From: Sphingomonas sp. JUb134
Lineage (GTDB): Bacteria > Pseudomonadota > Alphaproteobacteria > Sphingomonadales > Sphingomonadaceae
Direction of reading: 5' to 3'
Length of the DNA stretch: 64,000 bases
Assembly (NCBI RefSeq): GCF_004341505.2
Contig: NZ_SLYP02000001.1
Span: 2,752,501-2,816,500, forward strand
Shown here: positions 38,647-47,478 of the stretch, piece by piece
How positions within the stretch are numbered: the stretch's first letter is position 1
How the letters are laid out: the number at the start of each line of letters is the position of its first letter
The notes under the pieces: generated by a model
Databases searched by the model: none
Told to the model about the DNA's origin: nothing
The model's input: the letters and a program-made list of their open reading frames with translations, nothing else
Program-made: the position numbers and the translations under genes

Positions 38647-40134
38647 ATGTTTGTCGTGGAGAGCTACGCAGCGGTCAGACGGTTTGTATTTGTCGAGGGG
38701 CATAGTCGCCGGGAAGCGGCGGAGGTGTTCGGGCTGAACCGGGATACGGTACGCAAGATGTGCCTGTATTCGGCGCCTCCTGGATACCGCCGGACGAAAC
38801 CTCCGACCAAGCCGAAGCTCGGGACGCTGCTACCGGTTATCGACGCAATCCTGGCAGCCGACCGCGAGGCGCCGGGCAAGCAGCAGCACACGGCCAAGCG
38901 GATCTTTGAGCGGCTGCGCGACGAGCATGGCTATACGGGCGGCTACACGATGGTGAAGGACCATGTGCGGCTGTGCAGGGCCCGCGGGCGCGAGACCTTC
39001 GTGCCGCTGGCGCACCCGCCGGGGCATGCACAGGTCGACTTTGGCGAGGCGGTCGCGGTCGTCGGCGGGGAGCGGATGAAGATCCACTATTTCTGCATGT
39101 CGCTGCCGCAGTCGGATGCCTGCTTCTTCAAGGCGTATCCGCGCGAGACGACCGAGGCGTTTCTTGACGGGCACGTGTCGGCATTCGCGTTCTTCGGGGG
39201 CGTGCCGCTGTCCATCCTCTACGACAACACAACCATCGCCGTGGCAAAGATCTGCGGCGATGGAACGCGCGAGCGCACACGCGCCTTCACCGAGTTGGTC
39301 AGCCACTACCTGTTTCAGGACCGTTTTGCGCGTCCAGCGCGAGGCAACGACAAAGGCAAGGTCGAGGGGCTGGTGAAGTTTGCGCGCAACAACTTCATGG
39401 TGCCCGTGCCGGTCGCTGCCAATTTCGATGTCCTGAACGCCAGGTTCGAGGAGTCCTGCCGTACGCGCCAGGGCGAGCATGCCGGTCAGCACGCGCAGAC
39501 CATTGCCGAGCGGCTGGCGGCAGACGTATCGGCATTGCGCACGCTGCCGTCCGTACCACTGGAGCCATGCGAGAAACGCGCGGCGCGCGTGTCGTCGACC
39601 GCGATGGTGCGCTACCGGACCAACGACTATTCGGTGCCGACCGCGTACGGCTACCGCGACGTGATGGTGAAGGGGTTCGTCGACGAGGTCGTCATCATAT
39701 GCGCGGGCGAAGAGATTGCCCGGCACGCGCGTTGCTACGACGAAGGCGTATTCGTCTCCAACCCACTGCACTATCTCGCGCTCATCGAGACCAAGCCCGG
39801 TGCGCTCGACCAGGCGGCAGCCCTTCAGGACTGGAACCTGCCGGACATCTTCCAGCATCTGCGCCACCTGCTCGAGGCCCGGATGGGCAACAAGGGTAAA
39901 CGCGAGTTCATCCAGGTGCTGCGGCTGCTCGAGGCGATGCCGCTTCCCATCGTCACGGATGCCGTGACCGAGGCAGTCCAGTTGGGCGCACCTGGTTTTG
40001 ACGCGGTAAAACTCATCGCGCTGGCGCGTATCGAGCGCCGTCCGCCGCGCCTGGATTTAGCGGCGTATCCGCACGTGCCCAAGATGGACGTCAAAACGAC
40101 GTGCGCGGCCGACTATGCGGTGCTGGCAGCATGA
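38647..40134 (+). CDS. istA: IS21-family transposase IstA
   Basis: 495 residues. An N-terminal helix-turn-helix (SRREAAEVFGLNRDTVRKM) is followed by the DDE integrase core: AQVDFGEAVAVVGGERM (first D), PLSILYDNTTIAVAKI (second D), then GNDKGKVEGLVKFARNNFMV (E). A C-terminal beta region follows. Start MFVVESYAAVRRF at 38647 fits the family. It appears intact and, with IstB, could still be active. Confidence 0.93.
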   Translation: MFVVESYAAVRRFVFVEGHSRREAAEVFGLNRDTVRKMCLYSAPPGYRRTKPPTKPKLGTLLPVIDAILAADREAPGKQQHTAKRIFERLRDEHGYTGGYTMVKDHVRLCRARGRETFVPLAHPPGHAQVDFGEAVAVVGGERMKIHYFCMSLPQSDACFFKAYPRETTEAFLDGHVSAFAFFGGVPLSILYDNTTIAVAKICGDGTRERTRAFTELVSHYLFQDRFARPARGNDKGKVEGLVKFARNNFMVPVPVAANFDVLNARFEESCRTRQGEHAGQHAQTIAERLAADVSALRTLPSVPLEPCEKRAARVSSTAMVRYRTNDYSVPTAYGYRDVMVKGFVDEVVIICAGEEIARHARCYDEGVFVSNPLHYLALIETKPGALDQAAALQDWNLPDIFQHLRHLLEARMGNKGKREFIQVLRLLEAMPLPIVTDAVTEAVQLGAPGFDAVKLIALARIERRPPRLDLAAYPHVPKMDVKTTCAADYAVLAA

Positions 40135-40982
40135 CGGACAAGGACGCCATGCCGGTGGGCACGACCGCAGGTACGCCACAGGTGCTGCTCGCCCATCATC
40201 TCAAACAACTCAAACTGCCAACCGTTCTGCGCGAGTACGAAAAGGTCGCGCGCGAATGCGCGCAAGGCGGGGTCGACCACACGCGCTACCTGTTGCGGCT
40301 TATCGAGTTGGAGCTCATCGACCGCGAGCGCCGGACCATCGAGCGACGGATCCGCGCAGCCCGTTTCCCGGCTGTGAAGAGCTTCGACACCTTCGAGTTC
40401 ACCGCCATCCCCAGCCTGAACAAGATGATGGTGGTCGAGCTCGCACGGTGCGAATATATCCTGCGCCGCGAGAACGTCATTGCGCTCGGCAACAGCGGGA
40501 CAGGCAAGACGCATGTAGCCCTCGCGCTCGGCCTGGCGGCTTGCCAGAAGGGCTTCACAGTCGCCTTCACTACCGCGGCCTCGCTGGTGAACCAGTTGAT
40601 GGAGGCGCGAGACGAGCGACGGCTGCTCAAGCTCCAACGCGAGATGGCGGCCGTGAAGCTGCTCGTCGTCGATGAACTCGGCTACGTCCCGTTGTCCCCG
40701 ACCGGCGCCGAACTGCTCTTCGAGGTGCTGTCGCAGCGCTACGAGCGCGGCTCGACCATCATCACCTCCAACCTGCCGTTCGAGGACTGGACGCAGGTGC
40801 TCGCCTCCGAGCGGCTGACCGGCGCACTGCTCGACCGGCTCACCCACCATGCCACCATCCTGACCATGAACGGCGACAGCTATCGCCTCAAGCAGTCCAC
40901 CGGACGCAAACGTCGCGGGGCGGAGCAAAACCAGGCCAGTGCCCTGTCCGACCCGGACACCGGTGAGATATTATCTTCCTGA
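40131..40982 (+). CDS. istB: IS21-family ATP-binding helper IstB
   Basis: 283 residues, AAA+ ATPase related to DnaC, needed for target choice by IstA. Walker A is ALGNSGTGKTHVALALGLAA, Walker B is VKLLVVDELGYVPLSP, and sensor 1 is TIITSNLPFEDW. The ATG overlaps the istA stop. The C-terminal tail (RRGAEQNQASALSDPDTGE) is encoded by one of the element's end-type repeats. Confidence 0.94.
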   Translation: MTDKDAMPVGTTAGTPQVLLAHHLKQLKLPTVLREYEKVARECAQGGVDHTRYLLRLIELELIDRERRTIERRIRAARFPAVKSFDTFEFTAIPSLNKMMVVELARCEYILRRENVIALGNSGTGKTHVALALGLAACQKGFTVAFTTAASLVNQLMEARDERRLLKLQREMAAVKLLVVDELGYVPLSPTGAELLFEVLSQRYERGSTIITSNLPFEDWTQVLASERLTGALLDRLTHHATILTMNGDSYRLKQSTGRKRRGAEQNQASALSDPDTGEILSS

Positions 40983-41004
40983 CCATCAGGCCGAGGACGG
41001 CAAC

Positions 41005-41042
41005 GATATGAAAAGGGCCCCGATCGGGGCCCTTTTCATATC
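41005..41042. terminator. Bidirectional terminator inside the IS21 element
   Basis: A perfect 38-base palindrome, GATATGAAAAGGGCCCCGAT and its mirror, lies 22 bases past istB. A-run and T-run flank the GC core, so it should stop transcription in both directions and insulate the element. Confidence 0.85.
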
Positions 41043-41083
41043 GTCAGCGCGCGCCTCAAGTGGCCTGCTTTTACTCCGCCCCG

Positions 41084-41104
41084 CTGGCCTGGTTTTGCTC
41101 CGCC
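41084..41104 (-). repeat. IS21 right-end repeat
   Basis: CTGGCCTGGTTTTGCTCCGCC, the inverse of the left-end repeat. A second inverted copy, GGCCTGCTTTTACTCCGCC, lies at 41062-41080. Tandem end repeats are usual for IS21. Confidence 0.8.
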
Positions 41105-41111
41105 GTTGACA

Positions 41112-42484
41112 GGATCGCCCGTCTGGCGCGCAACATGCGCCTGTTCTTCAACTCGCTCGACGGGCTTGCCGATGTCGGCGTCGAGGTGATTTCAATCACG
41201 GAGAACTTCGGCGAAGGCCGCCGCACCAAGCGCATGGGCCAAACCATCTCCGCGATGGTGGCCGAGCAACAGGCCATCGACGCGTCCATCTATACCTCCA
41301 AAAGCCGCCGTGAGAATGCCCGTCAGGGCTTCTACAATGGCGGTCCGGTAGCCTTCGGCTACGAGACATATGTCGCCAGGAAGGATGGCGATAAGGAGCG
41401 GATGAAGCTGTGCGTTGTTCCTGCGGAAGCCGCAGTGGTCGATCAGATTTTCGACTGGGCGGATATGGGGCGCGGCGGGCGCTGGATCGTTGGAGAACTC
41501 AATAGGCGCGGCACTACGCTGCGCGGCGCCAAGTTCTCCAACGGCAATCTGTCAGGTATATTGGGCCGTGTCACCTACACCGGTGTCTATTACGACAAGA
41601 CCGTCGACGATGACGGCAACGTGCCCGATCCGGAGGATTGGATCGCCGTACCATGCCCGGTGATCATCGATCAGGCGCGGTTCGACCGCGTCAACGCGCT
41701 GCGGGCGTCTCGCAATCCGCGCCGTACCCCACCGCATATTGCCGCTGGCACCACGATGCTGACCGGCATCGCGAGATGCGGAACAGCGGGATGTAGCTGT
41801 GCGATGACGATCCGCACCGGTAAGGGCGGACGATACAGCTATTACGTCTGCGCCAATCGTGTGAACAAGGGGGAGGCTTGCGCGACCCCGAGCATTGCAC
41901 GGAAGGTGCTGGACGATCTCGTGCTGAATAGCTTGGAAGAGCAGGTGCTTGCGCCCGAGCGGTTGCGGACGCTCCTGTCGGATGTCCTCGACCTCTCCGA
42001 TCAGAAGCGGGTTCAGCGCGAAGCGGAGCTAACGCAAGCCCGCGCCGAGAAGACGCGGCGTTCCACAGCCATCGAACGTCTCTACATCGCCCTGGAAGAG
42101 GGCGATATTGGACCGCGTGATCCAATCTTTGCGAAGCGAATGGAAGAGAATCGATCCGCGCTCGCCGCCTCGACGACGCGCATTGCTACGCTGGAGGCGC
42201 AACTGGCGAAGGGGTCGCGAAAAATCACCCCGAACACGATCAACCGGTTTGGGGAATTACTGTCCGCCAGGCTGCGCGACGACGACCCGGCGCTGAGGAA
42301 GGCCTATCTGCGGATGCTGGTGTCGAAGGTCACTGTTTCCGATGCACAGATCACCATCTCTGGCCCGAAGGCCGTGCTAGAGAATGGTGTCTGCAACGGT
42401 GCCCCGCGCCTAGAAGGGACGGTGCCCATCTTTGACCGGGAATGGTGCCCCGGGAGAGACTCGAACTCCCGACCTGCGGTTTAG
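41112..42484 (+). pseudogene. Large serine recombinase lacking its N-terminal catalytic part
   Basis: About 457 residues remain. They begin at DRIARLARNMRLFFNSLDGL, the middle of the resolvase domain, so the catalytic serine region (about 65 residues) has been removed by the IS21 element. The recombinase domain follows (GGPVAFGYETY), then the zinc ribbon (CGTAGCSCAM ... YVCANRVNKGEACATPS) and a coiled coil. Such enzymes integrate and excise phages and islands. The reading frame runs into the tRNA-Arg gene and stops inside it, as expected for an integrase lying against its own attachment site. Not functional as it stands. Confidence 0.88.
42399..42451 (+). repeat. Three direct GGTGCCC repeats at the island edge
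   Basis: GGTGCCC occurs at 42399, 42421 and 42444, spaced 22 and 23 bases, with the last at the 3' end of the tRNA gene. The regular two-helical-turn spacing beside a serine recombinase gene suggests recombinase or excisionase binding; chance is not excluded. Confidence 0.4.
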
Positions 42485-42519
42485 GAAACCGTTGCTCTGT
42501 CCTGCTGAGCTACCGGGGC
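42443..42519 (-). tRNA. tRNA-Arg (anticodon CCT)
   Basis: 77 bases including an encoded CCA. The acceptor stem GCCCCGG/CCGGGGC is perfect, the D arm is GCTC...GAGC, the anticodon loop TTCCTAA gives CCT, and the T arm is GGGAG-TTCGAGT-CTCTC-like. It reads AGG codons. It lies at the right edge of the accessory island, a usual site for integration. Confidence 0.93.
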
Positions 42520-42684
42520 CACGGCCAACCCACTAAGTTTGCGCGGGTTGCCCGTCAACGCAGGACAAGGCTTGCGGCCCGCCAACCAAGTAGCCGCTTG
42601 CACGCCTTTGCTGCGATCTAGTCGCTGTCCGGCCGATCCAGACGATGCTAGGGGGCGATACTGCCTCTGCTGGACATTCTCGAC

Positions 42685-44157
42685 ATGACCGAACCTGCCT
42701 CGCTGATCCCGTTCGGAAATGAGGGACTGGACCAGATCCTCCGCGGCGGCCTGCCGACGAACCGGCTCTACCTGCTGGAGGGCGCGCCGGGTTCGGGCAA
42801 GACGACCTTGTCGCTCCAGTTCCTGCGCGAAGGTGCGCGTCGTGGCGAGCGGGCGCTCTACGTGACCCTGTCCGAGACCAAGGAAGAGCTCGCGATCGTC
42901 GCCGCCTCCCACGGCTGGAGCATCGACGAGTTCGACGTCTTCGAACTCAGCATGGCCGATGAGGTGCTGGGCGTCGGCCGCGAGCAGTCGATCCTCTATT
43001 CCTGGGAAATGGAACTCGGCGAGACGATCAAGCTGATCGAGGCCGAGGTGGAGCGCGTGAAGCCCTGCCGGGTCGTGTTCGACAGCCTGTCGGAGATGCG
43101 GCTCCTCGCCCAGGATCCGCTCCGCTACCGGCGCCAGGTGCTGGCGCTCAAGCAGTTCTTTGCCGGTCGCGACACGACCGTGCTGCTGGTCGACGACCTC
43201 ACCGCTTCGCGCGACGGCGGCGACGGCCACCTCCACAGCCTGTGCCACGGGGTCATCACGCTGGAGCGGCTGACGCTGGAGTTCGGCGCGGCACGCCGGC
43301 GCCTCCAGGTCCAGAAGCTGCGCGGCGTCGACTTCGTGGCGGGCTTCCACGACTTCACCATCCGCAAGGGCGGCCTCGACATCTATCCGCGGCTGATTGC
43401 TGCCGCCCACCAGCGCGCCACCGTCGGCGAAGCGATTCCCAGCGGGGTCCCGGAGCTCGACGCGCTGCTGGGCGGCGGGCCGCTAAGGGGTACCTCCACG
43501 CTCATCACGGGCCCTGCCGGCACCGGCAAGACGACGATCGCTCTCCAATACGCCTATGCCGCCTGCGAACGCGGCGAACGAGCCGTGATCTATGAGTTCG
43601 ACGAGCGTATCGGGACGCTCCTGGCCCGCGCGCGTGCGTTCAACCTGGATCTCCAGAAGCACATCGACGCCGGGCTGCTGATCGTGGAGCAGATCGATCC
43701 GGCCGAGCTGTCGCCGGGCGAGTTCGCCGCCCGCGTGCGCCGCCGGGTCGAAGGCGACGCGGCGCAGGTGATCGTAATCGACAGCCTCAACGGCTATCTC
43801 GCCGCCATGCCCCAGGAACAGCAGCTGGTGCTGCAGATCCACGAGCTGCTGTCGTTCCTCAATCAGCAAGCGGTCGCAACCTTCCTCATCAACCCGCAGG
43901 AGGGGTTGGTGGGAACAATGCAGTCGAGCATCAACATTTCCTATGTTGCCGACGCGGTGCTGCTGCTGCGCTTCTTCGAGGCGGATGGCCGCATTCGCAA
44001 GGCGGTCTCGGCGCTGAAGAACCGTGCGGGGCAGCACGAGGATGCCATCCGGGAGTTCCGCGTAGACGCCGAGGGCGTCCGGGTGGGGGCACCCTCACGG
44101 CCTTCCAGGGGGTGCTCACGGGCACGCCGGAATATGTGGGCGAACGCTTGCCCTTGA
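42685..44157 (+). CDS. KaiC-like double-ATPase protein, C-terminus frameshifted
   Basis: 490 residues as read. Two KaiC/RecA ATPase domains: first Walker A GAPGSGKTTLSLQFLREGAR near residue 32, second GPAGTGKTTIALQYAYAA near 275, with Walker B VIVIDSLNGYL. After GVRVGAP the frame goes wrong: moving back one base near 44090 restores LTAFQGVLTGTPEYVGERLP and a stop at 44181-44183, the usual family ending. So a single base is missing, by mutation or sequence error. Non-cyanobacterial KaiC proteins act in stress or light responses with histidine kinases; a kinase gene follows here. Confidence 0.87.
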   Translation: MTEPASLIPFGNEGLDQILRGGLPTNRLYLLEGAPGSGKTTLSLQFLREGARRGERALYVTLSETKEELAIVAASHGWSIDEFDVFELSMADEVLGVGREQSILYSWEMELGETIKLIEAEVERVKPCRVVFDSLSEMRLLAQDPLRYRRQVLALKQFFAGRDTTVLLVDDLTASRDGGDGHLHSLCHGVITLERLTLEFGAARRRLQVQKLRGVDFVAGFHDFTIRKGGLDIYPRLIAAAHQRATVGEAIPSGVPELDALLGGGPLRGTSTLITGPAGTGKTTIALQYAYAACERGERAVIYEFDERIGTLLARARAFNLDLQKHIDAGLLIVEQIDPAELSPGEFAARVRRRVEGDAAQVIVIDSLNGYLAAMPQEQQLVLQIHELLSFLNQQAVATFLINPQEGLVGTMQSSINISYVADAVLLLRFFEADGRIRKAVSALKNRAGQHEDAIREFRVDAEGVRVGAPSRPSRGCSRARRNMWANACP

Positions 44158-44172
44158 TGGAAAACCGCAAAC

Positions 44173-46224
44173 GTGGGGCATAGGACCGCCGCGGAGGGTC
44201 ATCGCGTCCTGGTGGTCGCGCCGTTCGGGCGCGATGCCGAAGTGGTCGTGGGGTTGCTCCGGGACCAGCGCTATGACGCCGATGCCTGTGCCGACCTGAA
44301 CGCGGTTGCAGAGCGCCTCGACGAACATGTCGGCGTAGTCCTGCTGACCGAGGAGGCGATGCGCTTGGGCACCCACGCTCTTCGGGCGGTGCTCGCGGCC
44401 CAGCCGAGCTGGTCGGACATTCCGTTCATCCTGCTCGCGGCGCGGCAGCGCAGCAGGGGAACTGGCTCGGAGGAACTCCGCGCGCGCCTGCTGGAGCTGA
44501 CCGGCAACGCCATCGTGCTCGAACGGCCGCTGAGCGTCGCCTCGCTGCTGAGCGCGACCGATTCGGCGATGCGCTCCCGCCAGCGCCAGTTCGAGACGCG
44601 GGACCGGATGCTCGACCTGGAGGTCAGCCGCACGGCGCTGGCCGCGAGCGAGGCCGAGCTGCGCCGGATCGCCGACGCCCTTCCCGTGCTGATCGCCTTC
44701 GTCGACCGCAGCGGACATTATCGGTTCGGCAACCGCGCCTATGAGGACTGGTTCTACGTCTCTCCGGAGGAGATCATCGGCCGCCATGTCCGCGAGGTGC
44801 TGGGCGAAGACGCCTATCACATCCGCCAGGCAGACATCCGGCGCGCGCTGGCTGGAGAGACGGTGCGGATGGAGGTCCCGACGCCGCACCGCGACGGGCG
44901 CCGTCGCGACACCGAGATCCGCTACCTTCCCCGCCGGAACGCGCAGGGGGAAGTCGACGGTTTCCACGTCTTCGGCATCGACATCACCGATCGCAAGCAG
45001 ACCGAAGAGCTGCTTGCCGAGCGCGTCGCTGAGCGGACCGCGGCGCTCCAGGCGGAAATGGAGAACCGCGCCCGGGCCGAAGCCGCCCTGCTCCAGAGCC
45101 AGAAGATGGAAGCAGTCGGCCAGTTGACCGGCGGGATCGCGCACGACTTCAACAACATGCTGACCGGCGTCATCGGCGCGATGGACATCATGAAGCGCCG
45201 GATCGCTGCCGGCCGAACCGACGACCTGGAGCGCTTCATGGACGCCGCCACGACCTCGGCGCAGCGGGCGGCGGCGCTCACCGCACGGCTCCTCGCCTTC
45301 TCGCGCCGCCAGTCGCTCGACACCAAGCCGATCGAGATCAACGGGCTGATCGCTTCGCTGGAGCAGCTCCTTCACCGCTCGACGCGGGAGAACATCACGC
45401 TTCACGTCGCGCTTGCGGACGATGCGCTGTGGGCGGAAACCGATGCCAACCAGCTCGAGAACGCGATCCTGAACCTCACGATCAACGCCCGCGACGCGAT
45501 GCCGGAGGGCGGGCAACTGACGATCGAGACGCGCGCCGTCGAGCTGGACGAAGCCTATGTGGCGACCCGGCCCGACGTGCAGCCCGGCCGCTATGTGGTG
45601 ATCGCCGTCTCCGACACGGGCGTCGGCATGGCGCCGGAGCTGGTCCAGAAGGTATTCGACCCGTTTTTCACCACCAAGCCGATCGGCCAGGGGACCGGCC
45701 TCGGCCTCTCCATGGTCTATGGCTTCGTACGCCAGTCGGGCGGGCAGGTCCGCATCCACAGCCAGGCCGGGGCGGGCACGACCGTGTCGCTCTACCTGCG
45801 CGCCGTCGACGCACAGCCGGAGCACGACTCCGCCGCATCCAGCCGGCCGGTGCCTGAGGGGAACGGGCAGACCGTCCTCCTGGTCGAGGATGATCCCTCC
45901 GTCCGGCTGCTCGTGCGCGAGGTGCTGGAGGAGCTGGCCTATGTGCCCATCGAGGCGGAAGAGCCCAATGCGGCGATCGCCGTCCTGGCCTCCGACCGGC
46001 ACATCGACCTGATGGTCTCCGACGTGGGGCTGCCCGGCATGAACGGCCGCCAGCTTGCCGAAGTCGCCCGCCAGCACCGCCCCGAACTGCCGATCCTGTT
46101 CGTGACGGGCTATGCCGAGAATGCCGCGATCCGGGCCGACTTCCTGGGCACCAACATGGCGATGATCACCAAGCCGTTCGCGATCCAGGAGCTGTCGGCC
46201 AAGATCCGCGAGATGCTCGGCTGA
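44173..46224 (+). CDS. Hybrid sensor histidine kinase with PAS and receiver domains
   Basis: 683 residues from GTG 44173, overlapping the restored end of the KaiC-like gene by 11 bases. An N-terminal receiver-like domain (residues 10-130) lacks an obvious phospho-aspartate. A PAS domain follows (ALPVLIAFVDRSGHYRFGNR), a coiled coil, then the phospho-accepting histidine in GGIAHDFNNMLTGVIGAMDI (near 324), an ATP-binding domain (NLTINARDAMPEGG, DTGVGMAPELVQKVF, GTGLGLSMVYG) and a C-terminal receiver (D in DLMVSDVGLPGMNG, near 615). No transmembrane segment, so a cytosolic sensor. Pairing with KaiC suggests one signalling unit. Confidence 0.93.
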   Translation: MGHRTAAEGHRVLVVAPFGRDAEVVVGLLRDQRYDADACADLNAVAERLDEHVGVVLLTEEAMRLGTHALRAVLAAQPSWSDIPFILLAARQRSRGTGSEELRARLLELTGNAIVLERPLSVASLLSATDSAMRSRQRQFETRDRMLDLEVSRTALAASEAELRRIADALPVLIAFVDRSGHYRFGNRAYEDWFYVSPEEIIGRHVREVLGEDAYHIRQADIRRALAGETVRMEVPTPHRDGRRRDTEIRYLPRRNAQGEVDGFHVFGIDITDRKQTEELLAERVAERTAALQAEMENRARAEAALLQSQKMEAVGQLTGGIAHDFNNMLTGVIGAMDIMKRRIAAGRTDDLERFMDAATTSAQRAAALTARLLAFSRRQSLDTKPIEINGLIASLEQLLHRSTRENITLHVALADDALWAETDANQLENAILNLTINARDAMPEGGQLTIETRAVELDEAYVATRPDVQPGRYVVIAVSDTGVGMAPELVQKVFDPFFTTKPIGQGTGLGLSMVYGFVRQSGGQVRIHSQAGAGTTVSLYLRAVDAQPEHDSAASSRPVPEGNGQTVLLVEDDPSVRLLVREVLEELAYVPIEAEEPNAAIAVLASDRHIDLMVSDVGLPGMNGRQLAEVARQHRPELPILFVTGYAENAAIRADFLGTNMAMITKPFAIQELSAKIREMLG

Positions 46225-46228
46225 GGGC

Positions 46229-46657
46229 TTAGTTGCGAGCGCCGGGCGGGACGACCGGCAGGGGAAGCGGCGCGACCGGTACCCCCTCCTCGACCAGAGC
46301 GCGGGCCTCTTGAGGCGTCGCCTGGCCGTGGATCGGAGCCGTCGCCTCCTCGCCCAGATGCATGGCGCGCGCCCGGTCGGCAAAGCGGGAGCCCACCCAT
46401 TCGGAACCTTCGAGCGCCTTCTCCTGCGCCTTGGCAAGCGCGGCGAGAGCGGCCTTCATCGGATCGGCATTCGTGGCCGTGCGCTGGTTGCCCTTGGCGG
46501 CGACGTTGGGCGCCATCACCGCCTTCTCGACCGAAGCGCTGTCGCACAGCGGGCAGCGAACCAGCCCCCGCTCCTTCTGATCGGCGTAATCGGCGCTCGA
46601 CCCGAACCAGCTCTCGAAGACGTGACCGCCGTCGCAGCGAAGATCGAAGACGATCAT
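46229..46657 (-). CDS. DUF1178 family protein
   Basis: 142 residues. The N-terminus MIVFDLRCDGGHVFESWFGS and the zinc-ribbon-like pair (C8 and LVRCPLCDSASVEKAVMAPN) define the family. The ATG overlaps the stop of the amidase gene by 4 bases. Last gene of the comF-grxC-amidase-DUF1178 cluster, an arrangement common in alphaproteobacteria. Function unknown; zinc binding is inferred from the cysteines. Confidence 0.92.
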   Translation of the reverse strand: MIVFDLRCDGGHVFESWFGSSADYADQKERGLVRCPLCDSASVEKAVMAPNVAAKGNQRTATNADPMKAALAALAKAQEKALEGSEWVGSRFADRARAMHLGEEATAPIHGQATPQEARALVEEGVPVAPLPLPVVPPGARN

Positions 46658-47478
46658 GCGACGCGCTCGACGGGCGGGATCGCGCGTCGATGCCGCAGCA
46701 CCGGCAGACGCTCGCGAACGTCGTGAAGGACAGCGCGGTCGAGTTCGGCAAAGCCCAGGCCGGGTGCGTCGCCCATGTCGAGCAGCACCGTGCCCCAGGG
46801 ATCGACCACCAGCGAATGGCCATAGGTCTCGCGGCCGTCCGCATGCACGCCCGTCTGGGCCGCGGCGATCACGAAGGCAGCAGCCTCGATCGCGCGAGCC
46901 CGCAGCAGCACGTGCCAATGGGCAGCGCCAGTCGGGCGGGTGAAGGCAGAGGGCACCGCCAGCAATTCGGCACCCGCGTCGCTCAGCGCCCGGTAGAGAT
47001 CCGGGAAGCGCATGTCGTAGCAGATCGAGAGGCCAAGCGGCCCGGCCGGAGTGTCCACCACCACCGCTTCGTCGCCAGGCGCATAGGCGGCGGATTCCTG
47101 CCAGCGTTCGCCGCTTGCCAGCGCGACGTCGAACAGGTGGAGCTTGTCATATCGAGCGCGAACCATGCCGTCCGGCCCGATCACGAAGCTGCGGTTCGCC
47201 AGCTTTCCATCCGGCCGGCGGATCGCCAGGGAGCCGAGTTGAACCCACAGGCGATGCTCCGCCGCGGCCGTCCGTACGGCGGCCAGCACGGGATCGCCGG
47301 CCTCGTCCGTCAGGACAGCCGCCGCCCTGCCCCGCTCCCGATCGATCAGACCGGACATCTCGGGGGTGAACAGCATGGCGGCGCCCCCGGCAGCCGCCTG
47401 GGCCACCGCGTCCGTCAGCACCGCCGCATTGGCGAGCGGGTCGATCCCGCTCGTCATCTGCAGCAGGGCGATCCTCAT
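46654..47478 (-). CDS. Carbon-nitrogen hydrolase (nitrilase family, Nit1-like)
   Basis: 274 residues. The catalytic triad motifs are all present: glutamate in AMLFTPEMSGLIDRERG, lysine in ARYDKLHLFDVAL, cysteine in GLSICYDMRFPDLYRALSDA. The wording fits deaminated glutathione amidase, which repairs a by-product of transaminases acting on glutathione; a glutaredoxin gene directly upstream supports a thiol link. 4-base overlaps on both sides. Confidence 0.92.
   Translation of the reverse strand: MRIALLQMTSGIDPLANAAVLTDAVAQAAAGGAAMLFTPEMSGLIDRERGRAAAVLTDEAGDPVLAAVRTAAAEHRLWVQLGSLAIRRPDGKLANRSFVIGPDGMVRARYDKLHLFDVALASGERWQESAAYAPGDEAVVVDTPAGPLGLSICYDMRFPDLYRALSDAGAELLAVPSAFTRPTGAAHWHVLLRARAIEAAAFVIAAAQTGVHADGRETYGHSLVVDPWGTVLLDMGDAPGLGFAELDRAVLHDVRERLPVLRHRRAIPPVERVA

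Larger units (their letters stand above)
38583..41111 (+). mobile_element. IS21-family insertion sequence
   Basis: About 2.5 kb with istA and istB overlapping by 4 bases, the IS21 hallmark. The ends carry related repeats pointing inward: GGCGGAGTAAAATCCGGCCAG at the left, and on the right two inverted copies, the outer one reading GGCGGAGCAAAACCAGGCCAG on the minus strand. Both tips start TG. No target duplication is seen: the left flank is the GHKL ATPase gene and the right flank a serine recombinase gene, each cut off. The insertion or a later recombination between copies therefore removed the DNA between them. Confidence 0.88.
31102..42450. mobile_element. Accessory (defence) island next to tRNA-Arg
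   Basis: From about 31.1 kb the sequence becomes less GC-rich and codon use loosens, and it stays so to the tRNA-Arg(CCT) gene at 42443. Inside are a Hachiman system, an ankyrin-sigma/GHKL ATPase pair, an IS21-family element and a truncated large serine recombinase. The recombinase reading frame ends inside the tRNA gene. An 8-base direct repeat TGGTGCCC occurs at 31102-31109 and at the tRNA 3' end (42443-42450); it is a possible trace of the attachment site but is too short to prove it. Confidence 0.6.

Noticed and set aside
44085..44100. Programmed -1 frameshift in the KaiC-like gene
   Set aside because: No slippery heptamer of the usual X-XXY-YYZ form and no downstream stimulatory hairpin were evident.
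44116..46437. 773-residue open frame opposite the histidine kinase
   Set aside because: Antisense shadow; the kinase motifs on the plus strand are complete.
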